From Tupaia tana (taxonomy: Eukaryota > Chordata > Mammalia > Scandentia > Tupaiidae), in contig JAKSZU010000005.1 of assembly GCA_026018925.1 (NCBI GenBank), positions 88,594,886-88,658,885 on the forward strand: a DNA stretch of 64,000 nt. The letters run 5' to 3'. Every line of letters begins with the position of its first letter. Position 1 is the stretch's first letter. Below, in pieces: positions 32,925 through 44,644 of this stretch. The notes beneath the pieces are model-generated. The model saw only the letters and a list, made by a program, of their open reading frames with translations, ran no database searches and was not told the origin of the DNA. The position numbers were made by a program, and so were the translations under genes.

Positions 32925-33600
32925 TGGTGCTGCTAATATTTTGCACAGAACAATTTTGCTTAATGAGATTGGCCTATACTTTGTTCTTTTAAAGGACTTG
33001 TAAGATACACTTTTTTTGTATTATTAATCTAAACTAAGTTGAGATCAGTGAAATAGTGAAGATGGTCTCTTTAGGAAAAGGGTATATAATATTAGTTATA
33101 TTTCCAATCATCTATTTTGTCTGATTATTCCATTATCTGAATCTAGCATGGATCTTTATTGTTTGTGCTACTCTCACATTTCAGATTTATGGTGCTTGCA
33201 TACCTGGTAATTGCTAAATGTATGCTACGATTTTTTATGAAAAGATGTAAATTATTGGTATTTCTTTTTCTCCAGCGAGGATTTTATTTATTTATTAATT
33301 TTGATGGCAATTAAAGAATGCCCAATCATCCCTGATTCTCTCAGGGGTTTTCATGTTTCAAGGTTAGAATTCAAGCTTTGTGAAAGCTAATCATTTTTAG
33401 ATTGCTTTGATGCAACTGTGTAGCTTTTTTGTATTTTTTAACTCAAAGCTTGGGATGTTTTCCTGAAGTCCTCCTTCTTGTTCTTGATGGGTAACAATAT
33501 CTTCTCCCTTTTTTTTATTGTATTTTTGGAACTGTGAGGTTGCTAAAAATTCTGCTTAGCTTTTAATCATATTATCTGCTGCTTTCAATTTTTTATTCTT
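32925..33600 (-). mobile_element. Probable ancient antisense L1 remnant
   Basis: CTAATATTTTGCACAGAACA, TTTTGCTTAATGAGATTGGCC and TATACTTTGTTCTTTT follow the antisense order of L1 ORF2. The rest to 33600 resembles old L1 3' regions only loosely. Confidence 0.4.
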
Positions 33601-33754
33601 CTTCTTCTGTGCATGCTCAGCTGAAGAGCTGGAAAAATCATCAGAAGCAAGTGACATACAAAACTCAGGGTCCACTTTTTGGGATTTATTTTTCTTTTGC
33701 CCCCATCTCTTGTCTCCAGAATATGTTATTTCTAATGCAAAAAAAAAAATCTAA

Positions 33755-33962
33755 TTTTTATTTATTATTTTTATTGCTAGAAGGGGAGTGCACTTGCCAG
33801 TGAGAAAAAGAGAGAGAAAAGAGAAAACACCTCCCGGGGGCTTGGTCATGCTGCAATCCTTTTCCCCCATTTCTCCATCCTGTCAGGATTTGAGGCATAG
33901 CAGACACACACATTTGGAATGTTTTTCAAGCAGTGGTGCCCAGGATTTAAACCACTACTATG
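33755..33962 (-). mobile_element. Older family A SINE, first part
   Basis: TTGCTAGAAGGGGAGTGCAC, CACCTCCCGGGGGCTTGG, CATCCTGTCAGGATTTGAGG, GGATTTAAACCACTACTATG. Its head is cut by the next insertion; a remnant may follow at 34257-34290. Confidence 0.75.
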
Positions 33963-33976
33963 CCAAATCCAGTTTT

Positions 33977-34242
33977 CTTTCTTTTTTTCTTGTTGGTGGG
34001 GAGAGAGGTTTTTGCTATAGGGCAAGTGCGCTTAGAAAGACAGAGAGAGAAAAAGAAAACAAGAAACCACCCCAAGGGGGATGGCCACATCACAATTCCC
34101 TCTCTTCCATTCTCCTCTTGGGATCTTGGGCACGCATGCACATGCGCCTGGTGTGAGTTTAAGTCACCGGGTCCATGACTTGTTCCGTGGTCAACTCTAT
34201 GGGAGTCCAGCGACATAACCATTATGCCAATTGCTGGTCCCA
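33977..34242 (-). mobile_element. Family A SINE nested in an older SINE
   Basis: TTTTTGCTATAGGGCAAGTGC, CACCCCAAGGGGGATGGCC, AGTCACCGGGTCCATGACTTG, CCATTATGCCAATTGCTGGTCC. CCAAATCCAGTTTT is at 33963-33976 and 34243-34256. Confidence 0.94.
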
Positions 34243-34290
34243 CCAAATCCAGTTTTTTATTCACAGAACTTAATCATTATGTTCTGGAGC

Positions 34291-35710
34291 AAACCCAAGA
34301 GCTTTTTTTAAAGTTTATTTTATTAATCCAAGAGCTATTTTTAATATCCAATATGATATACACAACTAAGAGAATGTGCTGCTTTAAAATAGTTTAATAA
34401 TCAATTTCTTCATTACTAATATTTAAATATCTGCATAGATCACATAGAATGCATTAGCCACTTTCTATACATTTTGCTTCTCTAAGGTTTTTTTATGAAT
34501 ACTGAATTATTGCATTATATATAAAAGGGAAGGCATGTATTACAAATAAAAATTAATAAAAGCCATTACCATTTATTGCTTATGCTGTGTCATCTGCTAT
34601 GAAAACTTCTGTATGCACCAGATAGAATTTTCTTCACAAATTTTCAATTTTGAAAAATTATAAATTTAGGAAGCCCATCATATCTCCTAAACTCCATTCT
34701 CCACTAAAGTGAGCCTAGGACAACTCGTGCCAGAATGTGTGGTGCTCAGAAATACATTCTGATTTGATTCACAGATCAGCTCTATGAAAGCCTCTATTTC
34801 CATTAATGAAACTTAGTTCAAGTGCTTTCCCTGGTGACTACTTTAACCCTTGTTCTGATTTAAAATTCAGTTTTCCCCACATCCATTCATTCAGTGAAAT
34901 TTATGGAATTTTTTTGTGTCCCAGGAATGACTTTATGTTTTGAAAATATAGGTTAAGTTGCTCTAGAGATATTTAGAGGCAATTTGCTCATTTTGGAATA
35001 TTGTATAATACATCGCTGATGACATTTAAGTGACTAGGCAAGGCACACGCCAGACATAATATCAGGATGCCAAAAATGATGTTTGTTAAAATATTATGGA
35101 GTAACAGTGTCTTTAATGTGTGGGTGATTATGTTATTAGAGAATATATGTCATATCAAGGAAACCTCATATATTTCATGTGAGTTTAAATAAATCACCAT
35201 AAAAGCTAGAATCCAAAATAATGATATACATTATTATTTCAATTTTAATGAAATCCTAGGGACATTGAAATTGTCATTTTCTTTTTAGAAAGATCATAGA
35301 GATATCATAGGAGGACATAAAACTTAATAAGCGCATTGATTGATAGATGATTTTAAATATATTTGTTCAATAGCCAAAAGCTTAATGATAATTTCTTCTA
35401 ATAGAAGTTAAAATGTTATACTTAATTTATTTAAAAATAAATGTCAATGTTTTAAGAATTAACATATTTTCTATTAACTGTAGAAATAAATTAATTAAAT
35501 ATTTAACAATACTATGGTGTTGATTCTAAGCTGCGTCTAACACAATTCTAGCCTTCTATAAAACAATTACAATAATGAGCTATTAAAACAATAATAATGT
35601 ATTAGTATGTTAGTTTAGCATAAATTACCAACATGTTATCTTCTCTACACTCTTTAAAGTCAATACCACCATTAAACAGTGATGATGAGTTGATTTTTAT
35701 AAACATAAGT
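34291..35710. other. No gene or repeat recognised
   Basis: About 1.4 kb of AT-rich sequence with no SINE. Confidence 0.5.
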
Positions 35711-35714
35711 AAAG

Positions 35715-35860
35715 GGCTGGCAGATTGTGTGGTGGTTAAGGCGCTGAACTCCCACATGGCTAGCCGTGGTTTGAGTCTTGGACCTGGCTGCTTGCTTTCT
35801 CACTCTCTTTATCTATCTCTGGTCAAATTAAAATAATAATATTTAAAATAATAATGACAA
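35715..35860 (+). mobile_element. Family B SINE
   Basis: GGGCTGGCAGATTGTGTGGTG head, GGTTAAGGCGCTGAACTCCC, GTTTGAGTCTTGGACC, CTTGCTTTCTCACTCTC, TCTGGTCAAATTAAAATAATAAT tail. Confidence 0.82.
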
Positions 35861-36464
35861 ATAAAATTAAATAATGCTTTAAAAATAAACAAGCATAAAT
35901 AAACAGCAGTTTCACTTTCAGGAGATAGTTCCTAGGTTTCTTGTGTGTTTTACACCTTCTGAGGAATGTTTCCATCTATGACTACTGCTCTCCAGTTTTT
36001 ATACCACTCTTTCTTACCCACAGGACTGGACATTGTCTCATCCATTTCTATTATAGGATCCAAAACCACAGACTCTGGTTAACTCTACCTAGAATGAACA
36101 TTCACCCAAGCCAGCCAAGCAAGATTCTTATTGTCAGAATATTGAATTAGGACATTTGTAATTACTTAATTACTTTTAATCCATTTTCATCATGAAAATG
36201 ACTGTTACACAGAACAAAACATCTTGTCTATCCAACCAGAAACTAGTAAAGGATATGGAAAATATTTTTATTTAAATAAGAGATTCTAATGAGTATATAT
36301 TAACATAGATAATGATGAATTAAAAATATCTACAGATAATTTTCATTTGAACAGAATTATTTATTTGCTATCAATTATTACTGTTACTTAATTTCAAAAT
36401 CATTACCTAAATAATTTCAGCTGTTTCAACTTTTCACAGATAAAACATTTTCTAAGTAAATTTG
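35861..36464. other. No gene or repeat recognised
   Basis: AT-rich sequence. The frame 35941-36150 shows no domain. Confidence 0.5.
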
Positions 36465-36468
36465 TACA

Positions 36469-36722
36469 GGGCCAGCCCATAGCGTAGAGTTAAGGCAGCT
36501 GGGCCCCAAAATGCTGACTGTCCAGCTCAAGTCCCAGACTTGATGGCTTGAGAAACACACCAGGCATGTGTGTGTACATGCCCATAATCTTAAAAGGAGA
36601 AGTGGAAAAGAAAGGATTGTGGTGTGACCCTTCCCCGTGAAGGATGACTTCTCGCTTTCCTTCTCTCACTTTCACTCGCTCTCTGGTGAGCACATTTACT
36701 CTCTGGCAAACTTTTGAAGATA
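36469..36722 (+). mobile_element. Family A SINE, old copy
   Basis: GGGCCAGCCCATAGCGTAGAG head, CAGCTCAAGTCCCAGAC, AAAGGAGAAGTGGAAAAG, TTCCCCGTGAAGGATGAC, CT-rich, CTCTCTGGCAAAC. Tail of AAAT units. Confidence 0.82.
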
Positions 36723-36995
36723 AATAAATATAAACAAATAAATAATTCATTAAATAAATAAGGTTGTCCAGATAAAATCCTTCAGCAGTGTTATATTCAT
36801 AATAAAACACTGTAGTCAAATAAGTAAAATTATGAAATTCAGCAGTACGAATTTGGCCAGCAACAGAGAAATGTGTTTTCAGCTCTCTGTAAAAATAATA
36901 TAATCCAATTATAAAATGACAAGATAACTTCCAAGATGTTAGAGCAAAACAGAATACATGTTTAAAAAGAACAATGCATATTAATACTCATAGAG

Positions 36996-37261
36996 GGGAC
37001 CAGCAGTTAGCGTAATGGCTATGTCGCTGGACTCCCACGTAGTCAACCGTGGTTCGCGTCCCGGACCCGGTGGCTTAAACCTCATGCCGGGCGCGTGTGC
37101 ATGCGTGCCCAAGATCCCAAGAGGAGAATGGAGGAGAAGGGATTGCGGCGTGGCCATCCCCCCTGGGTGGTGATTTCTCGCTTTCTGTCTCTATGTTTCT
37201 CTCTGCCTGTCTGGCGAGCGCACACGCCCTATAGCGAAAAAATTCTCAAAAAAAAAAAAAA
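36996..37261 (+). mobile_element. Young family A SINE with TSD
   Basis: GGGACCAGCAGTTAGCGTAATG, GGTTCGCGTCCCGGACCCGG, CGGGCGCGTGTGCATGCG, CCCCCCTGGGTGG, CGCCCTATAGCGAAAAAA, A tail. AATACTCATAGA is at about 36983 and 37262. Confidence 0.95.
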
Positions 37262-37273
37262 AATACTCATAGA

Positions 37274-38135
37274 AAACATTGTGTTGATTAAATGAAGTAT
37301 ATAATTTGTGCATTTCCTTTCAATATTTTGAATAAAGTTTCCTTTCACTTATTTTAAATAAAATCATCACTTAAAAAAATGTCTTCACACTTTGGCTGCT
37401 TCTCAAACCCTCCATTTTAATTAGTGGTCTATAACCATTCATACTATATCCTAATTAAGAAATCCATTAAGTCTGTATAATAGTTGCTTTAGAGATAACA
37501 TTAAATTTACTGAAGTTTTAAATAATAAATTCATGTGATGGGATTTTAATGTGCAATTTAAAAAGTTATTAATGTTTGAGAGATGCAGTCATTGCTTCTG
37601 TGTTCAATCAATACAAAGTGCAAAGTTTTTACCCTGTATGCTGTTATCAGTTTTGCTATGTCTAATATTTCACAACAACTCTCAAGTGTTCTTCATAGAT
37701 GGAGACATCATATTGAGTGAAAAGCCTCTACTTAAAAATTAAGTGTTTATACCCAGTAATAAAAATGTACCTTACACAGAATTGTCCCACTAGTTTATTT
37801 GTATGACTATGATTTTTACTTTTTCATCAATTCTATAGCCTCAAATACCAAATTGGAATAACAAGTAGTTCTTATTTGTTACCATCATTTTAAAGAAGAT
37901 ATTGTTTAAAAGAAGCTAAGGAAATCTGTGGATAGTAAACCAGCTTGACAATCTAGTAGGTTAAATATAAACCCTAGAGCTCTGCAAGTTGCCTGTGTTA
38001 TATTATCCATCCATACCATAAACTCTCTTTCAACATTTGCTTCTCCATCTATAAAATGAAAAGTCCCTAGTAGACTATATTAGCTTTCCTCCATAAAACA
38101 TATCTGTTTTAAATCATCTAGGCAAGTATATTTTT
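37274..38135. other. No gene or repeat recognised
   Basis: AT-rich sequence. The frame 37551-37742 shows no domain. Confidence 0.5.
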
Positions 38136-38150
38136 AAAAAGCTGTTACAA

Positions 38151-38411
38151 GGGACCAGCAGTTAACGTAATGGCTATGTCGCTGGACTCCCACATAGTCG
38201 ACCGTGGTTCGAGTCCTGGACCCGGTGGCTTAAACTCACGCTGGACACGTGTGCGTGCGTGCCCAAGATCCCGAGAGGAGAATGGAGGAGAAGGGATTGC
38301 GGCATGGCCATCCCCTCGGGGGGGCTGATTTCTCGCTTTCTCTCTCTCTGTCTCTCTCTGTCTGTCTGGTGAGCGCACACGCCCTATAGCAAAAACCTCT
38401 CCAAAGAAAAA
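38151..38411 (+). mobile_element. Young family A SINE with 15-bp TSD
   Basis: GGGACCAGCAGTTAACGTAATG head, exact GGTTCGAGTCC at 38206-38216, GACACGTGTGCGTGCGTGCCC, CCCCTCGGGGGGG, CGCCCTATAGCAAAAACC. AAAAAGCTGTTACAA is at 38136-38150 and 38412-38426. Confidence 0.97.
38162..38216 (+). promoter_or_regulatory. Internal pol III promoter (A and B boxes) of a SINE
   Basis: A-box-like TTAACGTAATGG at 38162-38173 and a canonical B box GGTTCGAGTCC at 38206-38216, 43 bases apart. tRNA-derived SINEs are transcribed from such boxes. Whether this copy is transcribed cannot be seen. Confidence 0.6.
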
Positions 38412-38524
38412 AAAAAGCTGTTACAAAAGGTGCATACTCATATAATTAATTCCATCACTTTTTAACTAATTTGTTTTATAAACTATCAGTAACAGTTTTT
38501 TTAATTATTTAATTTTATTTATTT

Positions 38525-38694
38525 TTATTATATTTAATTTGCTATAGGTCATGTGTACCCACAAGAGAGAGACAGAGAGAAATAAGAAGAGAGAAAGGGG
38601 AAGTGAGAAAGCAGGCTGCCAGGTCCAGGACTCGAGTTGTAGTCAGCTATGTGGGAGTCCAGTGCCTTAACCACCCTGCCACCTACAGGTCCCA
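38525..38694 (-). mobile_element. Family B-like SINE
   Basis: TTTGCTATAGGTCATGTGTACC, GA-rich stretch, AGGCTGCCAGGTCCAGGAC, AGTCCAGTGCCTTAACC, CCACCTACAGGTCCC. It joins a family A-like 3' end to the short family B body. Confidence 0.72.
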
Positions 38695-38699
38695 ACACT

Positions 38700-39370
38700 T
38701 AATTTTTTTAACATTATAACTAAAATATATTTTATTACATTGATTATGTCCTAAAATTTTTGTACAAATGCTAAGACGGGTAATTTAATAGCAATAGAAT
38801 AGAAGACTTGACTGATTTTTTAAAATTCACTTGAGTAGTATTATAATTTTGTTCCCTAGAAGATAACTAAAACTAGGCTGGAAGAATAAAAAAGAAAATA
38901 AACAAGGTTCTGAGCAGATAATTTCTTTTTAAGAACAAGAATTTTAAAAACCTACAAACCCATAACAAAAAGCATGAAGGTCTTTGATACTAGAATAGAG
39001 GACAGAAGAGAGATAGCAAAAGAAGGAGATCAATTCTTCCAGTCAATGATTAAGACAGAGTTGGAAAACCACTGTAAATATGGTAGAACATTATGACAGT
39101 TACTGCAGGAAACATTATGTTAATTAATATTATTATCACTATTATTTATAATTTGTGATTTATTATTTATAATTTGTGTTACAAAGGTTTGATATACATG
39201 TATGTCCCTGTGTGTGTGTGTGTGTGTATACATGCAAAATCATTCACCTAATTTCTTCTAATAACATCTTATATGATCATGATACATGTTACGTTGAACA
39301 GAACTGAGAAATAAATACTTCTGTAAAACTACTAAATGATTACTTACTCAAAACTCACCAGTTTTTTTTT
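38700..39370. other. No gene or repeat recognised; short (TG)n
   Basis: AT-rich sequence with (TG)n at about 39208-39227. Confidence 0.5.
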
Positions 39371-39384
39371 TTTTAATTTAGATT

Positions 39385-39641
39385 CTTTTTTTTTTTTTTT
39401 AATAGAAATTTTGGCTATAGGGCACATTCACTCACCGGAGGCACAGAGACAGAGAGAGATAGCAAGAAATCATTTCCGAAAGGGGATGGTCAAGCCTTAA
39501 TCTCTTCACCTCATTGTCCTCTTGGGATTTTGGCAAAGCATGCACATGTACCCAAATTTCAAGCCACTGGGTCTAGGACTCAAACCGTGGTCAGCCATGT
39601 GGGAATCCAGTGCCTTAATCCCCAAGCCACCTGCTGGCCAA
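39385..39641 (-). mobile_element. Family A SINE
   Basis: Poly-T, TTTTGGCTATAGGGCACATTC, AGGGGATGGTCAAGCC, GGTCTAGGACTCAAACCG, head end CAAGCCACCTGCTGGCC. Confidence 0.85.
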
Positions 39642-39644
39642 CTT

Positions 39645-40200
39645 GAATCCAGTTCAGGATACCGCGCGCCCATGTCTCCAACAGTTCCTTAATCTGAGAC
39701 AGTTTATTCTTTCCTTGATCTTCATTACTGTCAATACGTCATGTAAAATATTCCTTAGTTGTTTTCAGTCTGATATCTTCTCACAATCAGACTGCAGTTA
39801 CGAATTTTGGGAGAGAATGTCAGAGAGATCAAGTGTTCTCATTTTATCCAAAGGGGAGAGGGTCATATCAACATGACTTACTACTGGTGGTGCTAACCTT
39901 CATCATGCGGATACATCTGTGACTGTCAGGTTTCTCCATAACATCCCTCTGCCCCTTTCTCTATGCTCTTTGTTATAAGGAAATGACTAAATCTAGGGCA
40001 TGCTAAAATGAATACAATAAAATAAAATTTGACTCAACCTCCTGAAGGGAATGATATCAGAGAATTCCTGAAATTTTTCAAGTCATTCCAGTATTTAATA
40101 ATTATTTCGTGGTTGATATTTGGAGGGTATGCAAATATCCTGTTTTCCCCACTAATATTAACATTCACCTTTGAGTATTGCCTATAGCAATTATTACTTT
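39645..40200. repeat. Ancient interspersed repeat, probably old L1 3' region
   Basis: ATCCAGTTCAGGATACCGCG, GTCTGATATCTTCTCACAATC, TACTACTGGTGGTGCTAACC, GTCAGGTTTCTCCATAACA and ATGCAAATATCCTGTTTTCC occur in the order of an old, widely dispersed mammalian repeat I recall as an L1M-class 3' region. The name is not certain. Confidence 0.5.
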
Positions 40201-40205
40201 ATTAT

Positions 40206-40447
40206 TCTATTTTTTTTCACATGTCAGAGGGTATGTGCACTTACCAGAGAGAGAGAGAGAGAAAGCATTCCCCATTGGGGTGTAGTCATGCTGTAATCCT
40301 TTCTCCTCCATTTCTTTATCCTGTCAAGATTTGGGACATACATGTTCACATGCCTGGAGTCTTTTTCAAGCTACTGGGACCAGGATTTGAACTGCAGTTG
40401 GTCATGTGATATCAGGCTATCTAACCATTAGGTAAAGGGGCTGGTTC
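40206..40447 (-). mobile_element. Family A SINE, older
   Basis: CATGTCAGAGGGTATGTGCAC, CATTCCCCATTGGGGTGTAG, CATCCTGTCAAGATTTGGG, GGATTTGAACTGCAGTTGG, AGGTAAAGGGGCTGG. Confidence 0.82.
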
Positions 40448-40503
40448 TCTAAAGGTAATTTTCTATCTCTTCATTTCTTCTAAATTGATTATTTGTAATT
40501 TCT

Positions 40504-40687
40504 TTTTTTTTTTTTTTTTGAGACAGAGAGAGACATAGAGACAGAAAACAAGAAATCACCCCTCAGGGGGGATGGTCACGCCGCATTCCCTTCTCCTCCA
40601 TTCTCCTCTCGGGATCTTGGGCACGCACGCACACGCGCCTGGCGTGAGTTTTAAGCCACTGGGTCCGGGACGTGAGCCACGGTCGAC
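40504..40687 (-). mobile_element. Young family A SINE, shortened at both ends
   Basis: T-run joined directly to GAGACAGAGAGAGACATAG, so the usual 3' terminal 35-40 bases are absent. It runs to CCACGGTCGAC and lacks the head. TATTTGTAATTTCT is at 40490-40503 and 40688-40701, an exact TSD. Confidence 0.94.
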
Positions 40688-40701
40688 TATTTGTAATTTC
40701 T

Positions 40702-41085
40702 AATGAAAATGTCCATTCTCCATTAATTTATTTCAAAAATAATTTATTTATATCAGTATCGACTCATAAATGTGTATTTTATTACTGAGATTGTCATTAA
40801 ATACGAAATATTGGATCTAATGCTAATAATATAATATTAATACAAATATTACTATTTACAGTGTTGCTTATATTGTTACCAATGTAACTATTGCAAAGAT
40901 TCAGGTTGGTTTATGTGTTTCTTTGACATGGCCTCATCCTTTTATTTTTTCGTTGGTTTCTTATTTTCTGTTGTTACAACATTCCACAGGTTCATCTATT
41001 ATTTTCTGAGCCATACTCTTAGAATCCTATTTCTCCACAGAATCCTAGCTACTTTAAATAGGATAATTGTATTTAGAAATTAAGA
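40702..41085. other. No gene or repeat recognised
   Basis: AT-rich sequence. Confidence 0.5.
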
Positions 41086-41089
41086 TGAG

Positions 41090-41338
41090 GTGCCCAACCT
41101 AGGAGGCACAGCTTATAGTGAACAGGACTGAAATACTAGAAGCTACATGAAAAACTATGGGGTTGGATTCCCAGGTCAACCTGAAATCATGCCAGGCCTA
41201 AGGAGGTACTCAACCTTACGGAGCTGGAGAGTGAGAGAAAGGGAATTACAGCATGATGAGACCCTGTCATGAGTGCATTGTTTTTCTCTCTCTTTCTCAC
41301 GCTTGCATGTGTATACATGATCATTAAAAGAAAAAAAA
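41090..41338 (+). mobile_element. Family C SINE, diverged
   Basis: TTGGATTCCCAGGTCAACC, GGGAATTACAGCATGATGAG, ACCCTGTCATGAGTGC, CT-rich, TCTCACGCTTGC, A-rich tail, parallel to the copy at 30.05 kb. Confidence 0.5.
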
Positions 41339-41422
41339 TAACAGTTAACATAAGGGTGCTAGGTTTACTCACTGCTAATAAACTATTGTTGTATCTGGAC
41401 TATCTTAGTAAACTGCTAACAA

Positions 41423-41427
<5 letters not shown>

Positions 41428-41470
<43 letters not shown>
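41428..41470. repeat. (TA)n microsatellite
   Basis: About 20 TA units. Confidence 0.97.
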
Positions 41471-41721
41471 CTGTGCTTTCCATGTATACATAGATGCCTA
41501 CAATTAGTCCTATTTCTGTCTCTCTGTATATTAAAATAAACATGAGTACACGCTGATATCTCTGACCTTAATTTAGCACCAAAGGATTAATTTCTGTTTT
41601 CTTAAACATTTCTAACTTTTTTCTTTGACAGTTTACAACGGACTTCCATTGTAAACAATGTATTCATCTATTCAACGTCAATCTTTGCGTAAACTATATA
41701 GTTTCACACTGTTAATCCCTA

Positions 41722-41912
41722 ACCATGACAGAAAGAGAGGAAACAGAGAAAGCACTCCCTATGGGAAATGGTCATGCTGTAATTCCTTCTTTTTTATTTC
41801 TCCCTCCTTTCAGAATTTTGGGCATGTATGCACATGTAACCAGCATTTCTCAAGTCACTGGACCTGGGACTTGAACCATGAAGTCATCCATGTGGGATTC
41901 AGCTACCAACCT
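41722..41912 (-). mobile_element. Family A SINE, 3'-end lost
   Basis: AACCATGACAGAAAGAGAGG, CTCCCTATGGGAAATGGTC, CATGCTGTAATTCCTTC, CTGGGACTTGAACCATG, ATGTGGGATTCAGCTACC. Confidence 0.7.
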
Positions 41913-43275
41913 CAGAACCAGACAAACTAACACAATCTATATCAGTGTAGCATCCTCATACATGAATTCTTTGCAAAATTTACTCCAGAAAGTCACAAAA
42001 AATAAAAAAAAACAATTTGTTAATTCTGATCCCTTATCAGAGAACATAAAAAATACTAGCATGTATTTCAAAAATACAACCTGATTTCTTAATAAGATTT
42101 TTTTCTTCCAAAGACTACACAGTTATTGTGATTTATTGTTGCTCTTCATTTTAATCAAGGCTGAATCAGAGATGTTTACTAATAATTTCTGCTTCCATAA
42201 TAATAAACATGAATCGATCAAACATGAGTGGTCTGTTTGTAATCTAACTAAATATCATTCCCAGTTCTTTGGTATGATACTGTCTGTTTTTTTCTTTCAC
42301 TCATCTTTTAAATTGGTTAGCTTGTATACCTGGTAGCAAATTTCAAAATGAGAAATAAAATGTCATATTGAAATCTACTTTATTCTTTTAATAACCCATC
42401 TTATTTTCATAAAGATTTGCAGTTTTATTTTCTTTCAGTGATTTCATGAAATAGTTCATTTTAATTTAACCAACAGAAAAAAATATTACATATACATTTT
42501 TTAAATAAATTTGAAATTTTCAAATTCTCCCAAACTTTTGAATCGTCTAAACTGATGAGTTTTCATTTTTAAAAACTGGCTTTTCACATACGTAATGATC
42601 TCTGTTAGCAGAGGATAAGCAGGAAGGACAGAGAACTTTCATAAAGAACGACAATTTTTAAATTTTTTGAGCTCTGATAAAATGGTTTGCCAGGATTTTT
42701 TTCAGGATTCTAAATCAAAAGTTAATTATTAACACTCTGTTTATGTAACTAAAGTCTATATTCAGTATCTATAAAAGGAAAAACTAGGTGAGAATTTACA
42801 TTGGTGAGGAAGATACATCTGTGGGTCAATATCACTTGTTATCATGATCATTTGAGAAGAAAATGGTTTAAACTGGACAGGATGTTAAATTGTTCCAAAC
42901 ACAAAAAATCATGCCATAGTAAATGTAATGGGGAAAATGAGAAAAGATAGGAAGCAAGGCAAATTCTTTTAGTATTTGTCATGTTTAGTGCTATAATCAG
43001 TGACACTCTAAAAGTTTGCAGTTCTCCTCCCGATTTGGTAAAACACAGAGTTTTATTCCTGACAATATGTAGTCCCTTTTAGAAGTCATTCAATTAAATG
43101 CAGCACCACTAATGGAAAACTAAAGGTAAAATAAGGCTCTATCTAGCATAATGCTCTTAAGTTCATCTTCAAACAAGAAAATTAAATCTTTTTACGCTGA
43201 TTTTTAAAATCTCCTTTATAAAATTGAGGATATTATAACTGTCTGAAAGAAAGTATAGTATTAATCATATTGAAA
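41913..43275. other. No gene or repeat recognised
   Basis: AT-rich sequence. The frames at 41878-42336 have no recognisable domains. Confidence 0.5.
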
Positions 43276-43278
43276 ATC

Positions 43279-43520
43279 TAGGGCCAGCCCATGGTGTGGT
43301 CAATCAGGTGGCCTGATCCCACATGGCTGTCCTAACGGTTTGAATCCCAGATCAGAGGCTTAAGAAATAAACCAGGCCTATGTTCACATGTGCACAAAAT
43401 CCCAAAAGAAGGTAGAAATGGAGGAGAAGAGATTGTAACCTAACCGTTCCCCTGAAAGATACTTTCTCACTTGCCCTCTTTCTGCCTCTCTCTGGATGTA
43501 CTCTACCAATTCTTTTTAAA
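43279..43520 (+). mobile_element. Family A SINE, old copy
   Basis: AGGGCCAGCCCATGGTGTGG head, AACGGTTTGAATCCCAGATC, AAATGGAGGAGAAGAG, TTCCCCTGAAAG, CT-rich, TGTACTCTACCAATTC. Confidence 0.72.
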
Positions 43521-44640
43521 TAATAAAATGAATAGAGTATTTCTGAAATAAATTATTAGATTATGAGAAAATGCCTATAAAATATTTCATGAGGGTAGGA
43601 AAATTACTTTTTTCCTGATTGACTATGATTTCTTAACAAGCATATTTTTCAGAAATGCATAATCTGAAAATAAATTTAGTCAGAACAGTGTGATTTTATA
43701 TTTCTAATGCATTTCTGATTAACTAGAAGTTTCTAGCTATTTTTTTCTATATAATTTGAAAACAAAATAAGTTTATAAGTATTTAGTGATTTTTAATCTT
43801 AAAATTTACATCATCATTATTACTTATCACAAATATAACATTCAGTGTTAGGTATTTGAGGTATACTTTCAAATCTATTCATGTAGGCAAACATTTGATT
43901 TTCATTTAATGGGTTTACATTTATTGCCCATACTGTTTTACATCCATACCAGCACTCTTCACGTGTATTGACTTATCAAATTTGCAATGAAAAATCCTAT
44001 AACATAAAAATCACACTTAAAATGGAAAATTTTAAGTTGATTCAGTGTTTCTGTATAAAGATAAGGCACTCATTGAGCAAATTATCACTCCGGAAGGATA
44101 CAAAACTTACGTCAGACATAATGTGTTTTATTAAACCACTTCTGTCTCCAATTGAAAACCAATAAGCGTATCTGGAAGGATTTAGAGCAAAACAGAGAGC
44201 ATGAGGTTTTTTAGGCCAAGAACAGCAGGGCTGGGCTGATAGAGAATGTATGGGTAGCCCTCTAGAGAGCACAGTTCTGCCATATGTGGAGGGCTCCCTA
44301 AAAACCTACCTGCCATGTTTCCTTCTTGGTATTACAACTACATCAAAAATCTGGAAAAGGGAAAATAAAACACCTAAGAGCTCTAAAATCCGATTTGGAT
44401 TTGAAGCAAAGGAAGTGTTGTGGAGCATTTCGGGAATTTCCCTGCCTCGCTTCAACTTCTTACTTCGGCTAGCGTCTCTGTTAGCGTTGAAGCTAGTTTT
44501 CCATCTATGCCAATTCAATTTTTGAGACTCTGAAACCTCTTCTACAACCTACACTTTTCTAAGCATTGCACTATGCAAGGATAAGAAAAAGTTGGCTCCT
44601 GTTTCCAAATAGCAAGAAGCATTACAAGGAAGATATCTAT
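43521..44640. other. No gene recognised; CpG-containing segment near 44.1-44.5 kb
   Basis: AT-rich except 44085-44500, which has a local cluster of CpGs and a mixed base composition (see findings). Frames there (44042-44272 minus, 44250-44525 plus, 44306-44518 minus) overlap on both strands and match no family I know. Confidence 0.4.
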
Positions 44641-44644
44641 AAAA

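Noticed and set aside
38151-38225. tRNA gene suggested by A and B boxes
   Set aside because: It is the head of a SINE: no acceptor stem closes, and the same sequence recurs in dozens of dispersed copies with A tails.
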